Assembly (NCBI GenBank): GCA_964019695.1
Contig: OZ026515.1
Location: forward strand, 73,357,644 to 73,421,643
Direction of reading: 5' to 3'
Length of the DNA stretch: 64,000 bases
From: Loripinus fragilis
Lineage: Eukaryota; Mollusca; Bivalvia; Lucinida; Lucinidae
Below, piece by piece: positions 46,590 through 56,842 of this stretch. A program made the position numbers and the translations under genes. The stretch's first letter is position 1. Each line of letters begins with the position of its first letter. Below the pieces are notes generated by a model that ran no database searches, was not told where the DNA came from, and saw only the letters and a program-made list of their open reading frames with translations.

Positions 46590-47645
46590 ACTTAAGGACT
46601 TAGCAGGCGGTGAACATTAGATGCCGATAAACTGCTACCTTTAATCTGATTGGCAGGAAGGGATTATCGAAAAAATCCTTCCTGGCGTTTTCATTGGTCG
46701 ATTAGTCTGCGCTAATAATAAATTTTGAGGGTCGTGAGGCGAAGGGTTTGTCGAAAGGTAGATACGACGAAACCTTCGCTGGTGAAGATGTGTCATGACT
46801 GGACAAAATATCTCCAATGATGGCGACAAAGGCGTGCAAATTTGCATCAGTCCGACGTTCATTGAACCTAGCGTTTATCAGGGGATAATAGTTTGGCATG
46901 CATCAATGCTGGATGCACGTTAGCGACACTGACGGTCGCACTGACAGGCGAAACACTCCTGATCCGCTGATATGTTTGTTAACTGGCGTGCTCGACGGAA
47001 GAAAAACGAAAGTATCGTAGACAGACACACTGATTAAAAGCCATGTAGGTACCAAATGAAGCGAAAAAAAAGTTGTGTACGAACTATTAAAAATTACAAA
47101 TTGGGGAAAATGACACTGTACGAACTAATACATGACATTTTGGTCCGACCACCATGGAATAATTTATGGTGTACGAACTATTCGAGTGTACGAACTAATA
47201 CAAGATTTACCGTAAACTTAATGGATGTTTACTGCCCAACCTCTGTTTATAATAAGTCATGCCATCTTCTAATTGTGGCAACATGCCACCCTGATACCCC
47301 ATCCATTTCAAAACATTGTATTACATTTGCTAAAAAAGCAAACAAACATCAATCCCAGCAATAATCAACATTAAAAACCTTAGAGAAACTGTTTCTCAGG
47401 TCTACTCACTGTCTCGGGCAATACTACTATCATGTTTGCTAGCTAGAAATTGCCAAACAAATGTTTTTTGAAGAGCCTCCATCATTATCCCTCCAATTCT
47501 GGCAGCCATGTTTTTCCCATCATCCATCTGGTTATTAAATGCTTGTTCTATACATGTTCTAAAAATGTTCTAGATTTTTTTAGAACATATCTAGAACTTG
47601 CTGGTTCTATAAAGTACTAAATAAGTTCTAGAACTATATATGAAG

Positions 47646-47846
47646 AGTGGGAGTGCAGTGGCTCAGTGGTAGAGTGCTTGACTTGAGACAGAGGGGATGC
47701 GGGTTCCAACCTTACTGGCATCACTGGGTTGTGTTCTTGAGCAATAACATTAATCCTAGCTTAGTACTGGTTCAACCCAGGAAGACACTGAAAGATTGTT
47801 GATGGGACATGAAGAATCAAATCAAGCAAACAAACAAAGCAAAAAA
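47646..47846 (+). mobile_element. SINE type A inside TTCTAGAAC copy 2
   Basis: A box TGGCTCAGTGG, B-box relative GGTTCCAACCT, body, tail AATCAAGCAAACAAACAAAG. Not present in copies 1 and 3. Confidence 0.66.
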
Positions 47847-48544
47847 TTGAATAGTATCTGTTAAACCAATCTTTAACTTATTTTGCCTTTGAGAAGTTCC
47901 AAAAATGTTCTAGAATTATTTATATATTTGTAGAATTAATGAGTTCTAAAAAGTAAGACAAATGTTCTAGAACTTAATTTGAATCAAAATCTAAAAGTAT
48001 TTTTCAACTTATTTTGTTCTTGAAAAGTTCTAGAAATGTTCTAGAATATTAGAACATTTGTAGAACTTATGGGTTCTTGATTCATTCTAAAATGTTCAAG
48101 ACTATTTCAAGAATACTTTTAGAATAAAAACTTCTAGAATGTCTTTGATTTGTTCTTGAACATGTTCTGGAACAGTTGTAGAACAAGAGTTCTAGAACAA
48201 GCATATATACCTGGTTTAGAACAGTTCTAGAACAGTTCTAAAGGTTCTAGAACAGTTCTAGAACACATCCAAGTTTTAGAACAAAATTTTGCAGGGGCAG
48301 TTCATTGATCCAGCTTTCTGTATCATCAGATTGCCAGAAAACAGACAGTTCAAAAGATGTATCACTTATAGATATATAATAAAATATAGGGATCACTCAT
48401 GTTTTTTTCATGCGTTAACATTTGCCGCGTGCCGGGAAGCTGTTTGAATACGAGGCTGTGTAAGCCAATTTTTTTCATTTAAAAACACACACTTTTTATG
48501 TCAAGCAGAATCATCAGTACTAATATGAAGCAGTTTATACATTA

Positions 48545-49100
48545 CGGTAAATGTTCTAAAATTTCGAACACTCTAAAATTACGAACACCTAAAATTATCG
48601 TCGAAAATAATTTTTAAAACATCCTAAAAAATCGAACACGGCCCTTTTTCGGAAAAGTGAATTTCTAAAATTACGAACACATGTTATTTTCGGCGGAAAA
48701 TCGAGGTCCGTTTATCTGTTTGTCCCATCTGTGTTTGGTATACTTCTACCGTTCAGCACGTGAGCGGTAGCCACATTTGGAATGTTCCATTCTACTTAGA
48801 TGGGTGATCTGGCACGTGACGTTCTATTTCGCATGCCAGCGCGCGACGTTATACATTATTCAAGGTCACCAGCATTGACGAACTTGATGCACGGACAAGT
48901 TCCTGCAACGATTCCGAAACTGCTTTGACTTACCCTATTGAGTATATGTATCCACCCAAATGGCTGATATAATTATTTAATACTGGCCAAAGGCCGCGAT
49001 TCAGCTTATTGTACGTGGATTATGCATGTTGACACAGGCATAAGTGTGCTGTGACACGTACTCGTTTTTTTTTCTAAAATACCAGCCCCGAAGAGAGAGA
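48545..49100. mobile_element. Left-end fragment of an E1-type element (E3)
   Basis: Begins TACGGTAAATGTTCTAAAATT, preceded by TA, and parallels E1 (11828-12110) through the TTCTAAAATTACGAACAC words and the GTCCGTTTATCTGTTTGTCC stretch. Similarity fades after about 48840 and no right terminus is present before D2, so the outer limit given is approximate. Confidence 0.6.
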
Positions 49101-49744
49101 GTTGCGGAAAATGAGACGATCACTGGGCGAGAGAGAATGAAATAAGTTGATGTATAGTGATTGCCGTGGACGTTTGCAACACAAGGGGTCATTCGGTTTC
49201 GTGCAAAATGCCGAGAAAATCGTGCAAGTCGCATGTTTTTTTCTCACCGAGACATGCAATGCGGAAAATAAAGCCATAGTATATTTAATATTTACCGACA
49301 TGCCTGGTCATCATCTCATTAGTTCACGGTACTTAAGGCTTAAATATGTGTGATTCTCATCCGACTGACACCCCCTACCCTCCTCTCCCTTTTAAGCATT
49401 TTAAAGGATTTCCCAGTACGGCAATATGTCCAAGCCGCGTGCGACTTCTTTCTTTCTTCTGTATTTTCCCTCTTTTTGTTCAGAGGCACCACAGTCCCGT
49501 GAATTCACAGTCTTGTGTAATAGTTTAAAAGTTTTTAAAAGTTTAAAACACAGTTTATAAAATAGTAACTCCACCGGGATTTAAAAGTTCCGTGCAACAC
49601 CAACTAAAAATTTCTAACTATATACATTAGTGGAGCGTCCACGGGCAGCCATTACACTTGTTGTTTCATTAAAAACAGTCTCTTTGTATGCGATTTATAA
49701 AAGTAGTCTCTGGATATCGCTTCCAATGAGCCAATCAGTACTAA

Positions 49745-50330
49745 AACCTGAAAGTACCATATAATACCATATAGTACCATTGCCTACTAAAAATCTGAAA
49801 GTAACATAAAATACCAAAAACTGCCAAAATATGTGAGTACCACAAAATACCAAATAGTACCAATGCCAAAATCAGAAAGTACCACAAAATACCAAATAGT
49901 ACCAACACAAAAATCTGAAAGTACCATTAAATACCAAATAGTACCAATACCAACATCTGAAAGTACCATAAAATACCAAATAGTACCAATACCAAAATCT
50001 GAAAGTACCACAAAATACCATATAGTACCAATGCTAAAATCAGAAAATACCGAATAGTACCAATACCAAACCTGAAACTACCATAAAATACCAAATAGTT
50101 TTAATACCAAAATCAGAAAGTACCGCAAAATACCAACTAGTGCCAATACCAAAATCTGAAAGTACCATATAATACCAAATAGTACCAATACCCAAATTTG
50201 TAAGTACAACAAAATACCAAATAGTACCAATGCAAAAAACTGAAAGTACCAGATAATACCAAATAGTACTGATACTAAAATCTGAAAGTACCACCAATGC
50301 TAAAAACTGATAGTACGTAGCACTGATGCT
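49745..50330. repeat. TGGTACTTTCAG tandem array in D2 (reverse orientation)
   Basis: The same ~47-bp units read as CTGAAAGTACCA, AATACCAAATAGTACCAAT. It is uninterrupted, giving the pre-E1 state of the array. Confidence 0.7.
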
Positions 50331-50951
50331 AAAATTACTTTAATACTACTTAATTGAATTATTTTGTACTATTATTGCAACCCAGATGACCTGGCTAGCA
50401 CCTTCAGTGTGCCCAATTTCTGATCACGCGGTAATAATTGTTTGATCACAGGTCCATTTATATAACTTTCCTGTATTAACTCCCTGTGGGTTCACCATAT
50501 CCAAAATTAAGCAGATTAGGGGATAGCATAATTAGTAAAAGGACAGATAAACAGACACACTTAACTAGTAACTTGCAAGGTCAATTGGCTGGAAGGATAA
50601 AAAATAAATGTTCTTTACCATTCCCCACTTGTGAGGAAGTCGACCTTTCAACAAATAAGGTTGAATTCAGCCCAGCATGTTTGGATTAGCATAAAAGAAG
50701 AATGGACAGACACTTTTGACCCCATTATAGGGCGCCTCTGAGTGGGGTACCCAAAATAAGCTCTTGTATACACAATTTGTTTAAGTTGCTAACAAATTTG
50801 GTTGAGTTCTGCCCAGCAATTCAGAAAGAGACAGTAAAGCCAGAAAATGCGCACTCACTGGGGCCCATGCAAGGGGGGTCCAAAAAACGGTAATGCTCCT
50901 GCTCACCCACTTGTGTAAGTAAGTCACCAAACAAATTTGGTTGGATTCAGT

Positions 50952-51279
50952 ATGACCGTTTGCGCAGTCGGTAACGTGTCTGGCAACAGATGTGAGTCTG
51001 AATGCAGATCCAGGGGTCGGGAGATTCGATCCCAACCCGGTCCCGTACTTTCGTGGAGATTGATCATGAAATAATTTCTACAGTCATTCTCCTCCCTTCC
51101 GGTGAATAATTCAAGAAGGGTTGTTGTCAGTTACAAGAGAAAGTATGTGCACAAAGTACTGGTTAACTGCTTGTTAAAGCTTGCCCAGGAAAAAGTGTGG
51201 TTAGGTGAACTGACTGTCCCGCCATGACCATAACTGTTGACTTGAGACGTAAAGCAACAAAACAAACAAACAAACAAAC
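50952..51279 (+). mobile_element. tRNA-derived SINE (type B) in D2
   Basis: Head ATGACCGTTTGCGCAGTCGG, B-box relative GATTCGATCCC near 51023, body, and tail AAAACAAACAAACAAAC to 51279. It is the counterpart of the SINE at 10705-11029. Confidence 0.6.
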
Positions 51280-51941
51280 CGTTTGCAAGGTGATAGTATC
51301 GCAGGCAAATGGGCAGACCGAAGGACACTTTTGACCTAAATCCCAGATCATTGGGGTATAGGAATTTTGCTGTTGCATACACCAGTTGCTCAACAAATTT
51401 GGTTGGATAATCTGTCCAGTTGTTTAGAAGATAGCATAACAAACAAAAATCTGGTATACAGACGAAGGCAATCGCAATATCTCCAATAGCTTTTAAAAAG
51501 TGAATGGTGATAAAAAAATCAAATAAAAATAAGCCCCAATGATCAGCCTGATTATCCTGTAAATTCAGTTACTAACCTATTCACTAATGTAAGCTTACAA
51601 GTACCACACTAACTAAGTGTTGTACTGCCTCAAATGCTGCTGTAAATAATAATGATAATGGTAAAATTGTATAACCATAATGAACACAATTCAGTAATAA
51701 TTGTCTTTCATCAGCATTTAAAGAAAGAAACAACTACAAACGGCTTTGTTTCTGAGAAACTAAATTATATGATGAAAAGTCTCATGCAAGTATAATTTAT
51801 AAGCATAGAATGTTCTATTTACTCACATTGTCTGTTGTAGGATTTATTTTGTGCAGTTTATGCAGTATATATCCAAAATTAACACAGAATTTATCATATA
51901 GTTAGAGCCTTGCAAACCACGAGGTTTATTTGAATCTTTTT

Positions 51942-53324
51942 AGCTCACCTGAGCCGAAGGCTCCGAGGTGAGCTATTAGTATACCAGTGACTCCGTCGTC
52001 CGTCCGTCGTCCGTCCGTCCGTCGTCCGTCCGTCGTCCGTCCGTCCGCCAACATTTTCAAACATCTTCTCCTCTGAAACCACTGGGCCAATTGAACTCAA
52101 ATTTCATATGGAGACTCCTTAGGATGGGGGAACGAAAGTTTGTTCAAATGTTCCTGGTCACATGACCAAGATGGCCGCCATGCCCATATATGGTAAAAAC
52201 CCTTTAAAAATCTTCTTCTCCAGAACCAGAAGGCCGATGACCTTGGGACTTGGTATGTAGCATCAGGGATGTGGGGCCTACCAAGTTTGTTCAAACAATG
52301 ATCCTAGGTTGACCTTGACCTACTTAACGTCAAGGTCAAATTTGCTTCCTAATAGATTTAAATGGGAATTTTTTTGAAAAGTTGATTTTTTGAATACTGT
52401 TAAAGCCAAAGTGATTATTCTTACTTGATATGTTGAAACTAATGAGACAATGGCTATAAATAAGTTTCAAAGGTCAAGGTTGACCTTTGCCCTTTCAGCC
52501 AAGGTCGCTCATATTGTGGTCCCATCAATATATTAAAACATAGTTTCCTCACAAACCATTGGCCCAATTGAGCTCAAATTTCATATGAAGACTCCTTATG
52601 ATAAGTCAGCCAAAATTTTTACAAAATATTTTGGTCACATGACAAAGATGGCCACCATGCCCATATATGGTAAAAACCTTTAAAAAGTCTTCTTCTCCAG
52701 AACCAGAAGGCCAGTGACCTTGAGACTTGGTATGTAGTATTGGGGATGTGGGGCCTACCAAGTTTGTTCAAATGATGATCCTAGGATGACCTTGACCTAT
52801 TTAACGTCAAGGTCAAGTTTGCTTCCTAATGCATTTGAATGGAAAATTGAATTGATAAGTTGATTTTTTGAATACTGTGGAAGCCAAAGTCATTATTCTC
52901 ACTTGATATGTTCAATCTAGTGGCTATAAATAAGTTTTAAAGGTCAAGGTTTACTTGATGGCAAGGTCAAATTTGTGCATTTATATGGAGAAAATCTTAA
53001 AATGTTCATTTTCTATAACTGAGCCGAATTCATTAAAGTTAAACCTATTGAGACAATGGTTAATTTTAGTACCAAATGTCAAGCTGACCTGTGACCTTTT
53101 GTCCAAGGCTACTCATTTGGACTGCCACATACCTATCTAAACATCTTTTTCTCAGAAATCACTGGGCTGTTTGATGGATTATTCATTAGATTGTTTAGGT
53201 CACTTGACCAAAATGTATATGGTAAAAACAAAATTTATTCCATTATAAGCTGTAGTTAACCTTGGCCTATTTTAACATTATTTAGAAGATCAGGTGAGCG
53301 CCTCAGGACCTTCAGGTCCTCTAG
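51942..53324 (+). mobile_element. Helentron/HINE-like element H3, inside D2
   Basis: Starts AGCTCACCTGAGCCGAAGG (51942), then a CCGTCCGTCGTCCGTCC tract (about 51997-52049), and ends with hairpin AGGACC-TTCA-GGTCCT plus CTAG (53321-53324). The empty site is visible in D1 (about 8505-8525, reverse strand): TTTGAATCTTTTT-CTGGTTTCC. Comparison shows insertion inside the T run with at most two extra Ts and no other duplication. Confidence 0.78.
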
Positions 53325-53911
53325 TTCTGGTTTCCTGCAAGATTAAGAGCGTCAGCTTGAGTCATTAAAATGAGAGAACCCGGTTAACACAGTTATATCA
53401 TATTTCAAGGTCAGACTGAGTTCAGAATATAATGGTCCTATGCAAATCTAGGATGGGATTATTTGGTATTAAATGGAACCAAGGTATTTACTAGCAGTAC
53501 CAAAAGATTCAATTTAATACCAATAATCAGTCATGGAAGAAATTATATTGATGTGTTGAATTGATGAAGTCCCAGAAAATCTTAATAAATCCCATTTAAA
53601 GTACCTATTGGGACTTTCTGGGATTAAATGGAATATTTATCCCAGAAAATAACATAAAATCCCACTTAAATTTTAAGCAGAATTATTTGAGACTTTCTGG
53701 GATTTTCCAGTTCCAGATAGTGACAGAAAATACCAATTGTTCCAACTTTTGGGATTAAATGGAATTCCATTAAATACCATATAAAATGAAGTACCACAAA
53801 ATCCCAGAAAGTTCTATTCAAGCAGAATTGGAACTGGACTGAGACTTTCTAGAACATTCTAGAACATACCAATTATTTGGGATTATATGGAACAATTTTT
53901 CGCAAGGGTAA

Positions 53912-54285
53912 TAACCAATTATCCGTAGAACTATATAAGCAGCTTGGATTGCATCGTAAACAGCACTATTTGATGTTACAAAATAATCGTCTGCTGTAAT
54001 CTTTAATGGACATTTTATAGCTGAGCAAATACTGCAATATCTATCCAAGGTGTATTGCACTGACAGTACAAAAATGGGTACTAAACAGGTATTTTCATTC
54101 CAACAAAAACTAAGTTATTTATTTTTACAAGATATCAGAGCAGTAAGATTGATATCATTCTCCGCCAAAATTTAAATCTAGTTAGGGTTTTGCTATATCT
54201 ATGCGCATGCAAATTTTCAGGGTGAAGAAACCTTCATGTAAAATTTTAAAAACGAATAACTGAGTTCCATTTGAGGTGCAATATA
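53912..54285. other. No gene seen
   Basis: AT-rich sequence; the 80-codon minus-strand frame has no recognisable motif. Confidence 0.45.
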
Positions 54286-54430
54286 CCAGTAGTAAAATTA
54301 CTTTATATCAAGTAGCATATCATTAGTAAAATTACTTTATATCAAGCAGCATATCATTAGTATTACTTTATATCAAACAGCATATCATTAGTAAAATTAC
54401 TTTATAGAATTAGCAGCATCATTAGTATAG
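54286..54430 (+). repeat. Minisatellite AGTAAAATTACTTTATATCAAGCAGCATATCATT
   Basis: About four units of 30-38 bp: ATTAGTAAAATTACTTTATATC + AAGCAGCATATC. Confidence 0.75.
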
Positions 54431-55257
54431 TTAATACTTTAAAATCACTGAAAATTAACTCATGTCATGTGACTTGATGATGTCATGACCACATGGCTGA
54501 AGGGAAAAAACATGGCTGCCAGAAATGGACGGGTACTGAAGGGTCAGTTAAAAAATGGCTGTGAGGCAATTTCTAGATGGCAAACAGTCAATAGTAAGTT
54601 AGCTGCCACAGTGAGTAGAGACCTGAGACACAGTTTCTAAGGTTTTGATAGTTAATTGTTATATTAGGTGTCCTGTACAAAATGTTACGCCCCTAAAAAA
54701 GGCGTTTTTTTTTTTAATTCTGCCTGTAAATTTGCTCCATTTAGGCCCCTGGAGTCTTTGGGAATGTATTAGCTTTTGGGCATAATTCGGATGTAAAATA
54801 GGGGCAAAATATGTGAATTAGACAGAATTCTGTAGAATTTTATAGGCGTAATTCAGAAATTTTACGGGTATTATTTAGAAATTTTACTGGCGTAATTCAA
54901 AATAGGTCATGGGCGGAAAACAATTATGGGCGGGATATTTTTTTCCCTATAGATAACGCCAGCTGTGTATACACTTATGCATACATAAATATGCATAGAT
55001 GGAACCTGAAAGCCAATCTTTAAAACTCATTTTTAGATCTTGTTTTCTAATTAATTTTATTGGCAATTGAACTTAGAAGTTGTATATATATATACCTTGA
55101 AAATGCAGAGACCCATTAATTGCATCTGAATCTAGAGAATGGGATGTGAGTTATAACAGTACATATAAATTTAAAATAATCTTAATTAAATAATAGTCAA
55201 ATTGAATGGCTTAAGAATTAAATAATTAAACAATTATTGTTTTATAATCTTACAGCT

Positions 55258-55377
55258 ACCGGTATAACGGTCAGTTTTTTCCCCAGTCAGTTTTTACCAC
55301 GGGAAAGAATGGGCCGGCCCATTCTTTCCCTGGGGAAAAAACTAACAGGGGGGGAAATTCCGGCCTGTTACACCGGT
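55258..55377. repeat. Large hairpin with 30-bp perfect palindrome
   Basis: Arms of about 58 bp run from ACCGGTATAACGG to GTTACACCGGT. The centre 55301-55330 is a loopless palindrome, GGGAAAGAATGGGCC and its complement. Likely a fold-back MITE. Confidence 0.7.
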
Positions 55378-55689
55378 CTCACTTCTTGAGTGGTCAGTAA
55401 GTGATGGGGTATATTGCAGTGCTGAATACCATTGTGTGGATGTAAATTAGCTCTCTCAGATTATACCAGTGACAGATGAAAGTAAATACTAACTTACTTG
55501 TGATCAAATGAAATTCAAATTAATCCTTTTTAACTGGATTTCCAGGAAAGAAACACTTTACAGCTTAGAGACTACCATATGCTATCATCTCTTAAAATTT
55601 CCCTCCAAAACTTAATGTTACACACTAAGTCACATGATTTAAAATTCCACCTCTATAAATCTTTTAAGTGTAAGACTAACAAAATTAGG

Positions 55690-55968
55690 CCTCTTTTTTT
55701 TTCCAAGATAAAATGTTCTGTTGTAAAACAACAAGTCCAATATTTCCGTCTTCTAATTATCATGCCTCACTTTTACGGGCGTATTACAAAACTCTGCTCG
55801 TAGAAACTTGCTGCTTTTCAACATTTGAGGCAGTTTTTTTCCAAGATAAAATGTTCTGTTGTAAAACAACAAGTCCAATATTTCCGTCTTCTAATTATCA
55901 TGCCTCACTTTAATGGGCATATTACAAAACTCTGCTAGTAGAAACTTGCTGCTTTTCAACATTTGAGG
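55690..55968 (+). repeat. 138-bp tandem duplication
   Basis: CCAAGATAAAATGTTCTGTTG at 55703 and 55841; the two units, ending CAACATTTGAGGCA, are nearly identical. One carries TTTTACGGGCGTATT, the other TTTAATGGGCATATT. Confidence 0.75.
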
Positions 55969-56289
55969 CAAAATCATAGATTCCGCCCCTTTTTTGCCTG
56001 GAAATCTGGTATTTCTCCCCAGTTCCGCCCATTTTACGGGCGTATTTTGCTCCAAAATTTCGTACGGGGTTGCTGATTTTTCTAAAGTAAATATGTCAAG
56101 ACAATGTTTTGAAATGGATGGTATAACTCACAATGAGGAAATGGCATAGATTATTTCAAACAGAGATGCTGCACATTTTACATGATTCATTTAGACAAAG
56201 GTAATATGTATCAGTTTTTGCAATGATTGTTGTTTATTTCCTTGCAAAAAGTTCTTGCTAATTTAAATTTTTGGGAATCCTGGGGATTT

Positions 56290-56480
56290 CCCTACTGATA
56301 AACTGAATTATTTCAGTGAAAGAATTCTCCAACATTTCAGTGAAATTTCACTGAAATTCATTGATATTTTACTGAAATTTCAGTGAAATTTTGATGAAAA
56401 TTTCAGTGAATTTCAGTGAAATGTTGGAGAATTCTTTCTGTGAAATGTCACAGAAATTTCAGAGCACATTTTCAGTAGGG
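56290..56480. mobile_element. TTTCAGTGAAA word-array element, 191 bp
   Basis: Ends CCCTACTGA / TCAGTAGGG (9 bp, perfect). The interior is almost entirely TTTCAGTGAAA/TTTCACTGAAA words, and GAATTCTCCAACATTTCAGTG is mirrored by CACTGAAATGTTGGAGAATTC (in complement). No clear target duplication was found. Confidence 0.58.
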
Positions 56481-56606
56481 AAAGTACTGGTTAACCGCTT
56501 AGTCAAGTTTGCCCTGGGGAAAAAAGTGTGGTTAGGTGAACTGACCGACCTGACATGACCATAGTTGTTGAGCGTCGAACCAAACCAAACAAAACAAACA
56601 AAACTT
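56481..56606 (+). mobile_element. 3' fragment of SINE type B
   Basis: Matches the last part of the SINE at 51155-51279 (AGTACTGGTTAAC ... GTGTGGTTAGGTGAACTGAC ... ) and ends in CAAACAAAACAAACAAAAC. The tRNA head is missing. It directly abuts the CCCTACTGA element on its left. Confidence 0.55.
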
Positions 56607-56842
56607 TCTTGTGTGTGGGGGGTTGGGGAGGGGGGGGGGGGTGCAAATCTGGCCTTAATGTTACATGTCCTTATGACTAACTGATCTGGAGAATAAAATA
56701 TTTGAATGAATTGACAGTGTGACATTTTAGAGCTTGATCCTGGTTTATCAGGGCTAGAGAAATCTTTGAATCTTACTCGGTCCGAAGGCTAGCCTAAAAA
56801 CGAACCCAATATCAATCACAAAGTCCAGCCGATTACTAACAC

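Larger units (their letters stand above)
43458..47212. mobile_element. TA-flanked TIR element E2 (CGGTAAATCTTGTATTAG ends)
   Basis: Length 3,755 bp. TIRs of at least 25 bp are identical (CGGTAAATCTTGTATTAGTT.. and complement), flanked by TA at 43456-43457 and 47213-47214. The empty site is visible in TTCTAGAAC copies 1 and 3 (about 5152-5180 and 58387-58415); collapsing to one TA gives equal length. Subterminal words are GTACGAACTAATA. The interior contains two palindromic MITEs and a block also seen at 31660, but no transposase. It shares CGGTAAAT and ACGAAC words with E1. Confidence 0.75.
42096..48297. mobile_element. TTCTAGAAC-array TIR element, copy 2 (split by E2)
   Basis: Termini CCCCTGCGAAATGG (42096) and AAATTTTGCAGGGG (to 48297). 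Flanks are CG on the left and CA on the right, so the target duplication is not clean. Without the TA-flanked element 43458-47212 and the SINE near 47646-47846 it would be about 2.2 kb. It lacks the SINE present in copies 1 and 3 at the site before TTGAGAAGTTCC (47889), giving an empty site for that SINE. Confidence 0.72.
49745..53911. mobile_element. CCCTTGCGAAAA element D2, inverted and truncated
   Basis: The right terminus TTTTTCGCAAGGG ends at 53911. Reading leftwards, sequence matches D1 in order: 53400-53911 to 7937-8450, 51500-51940 to 8500-8960, 50340-51480 to 10460-11600, and 49745-50300 to the TGGTACTTTC array. It lacks the tandem-array element and E1 found in D1 and carries H3 instead. 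The other terminus is missing: homology stops near 49745 next to unrelated sequence. Confidence 0.72.
54668..56068. mobile_element. Putative GGGCGTAATT word-array element
   Basis: Both ends are rich in GGGCGTA, TTACGCCC, TCCGCCCAT and AATTCAGAAATTTTA words. The ends TGTACAAAATGTT and the complement of AAAATTTCGTAC are roughly inverted, so limits are approximate. It contains a hairpin element (55258-55377) and a 138-bp tandem duplication. No coding capacity. Confidence 0.42.
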
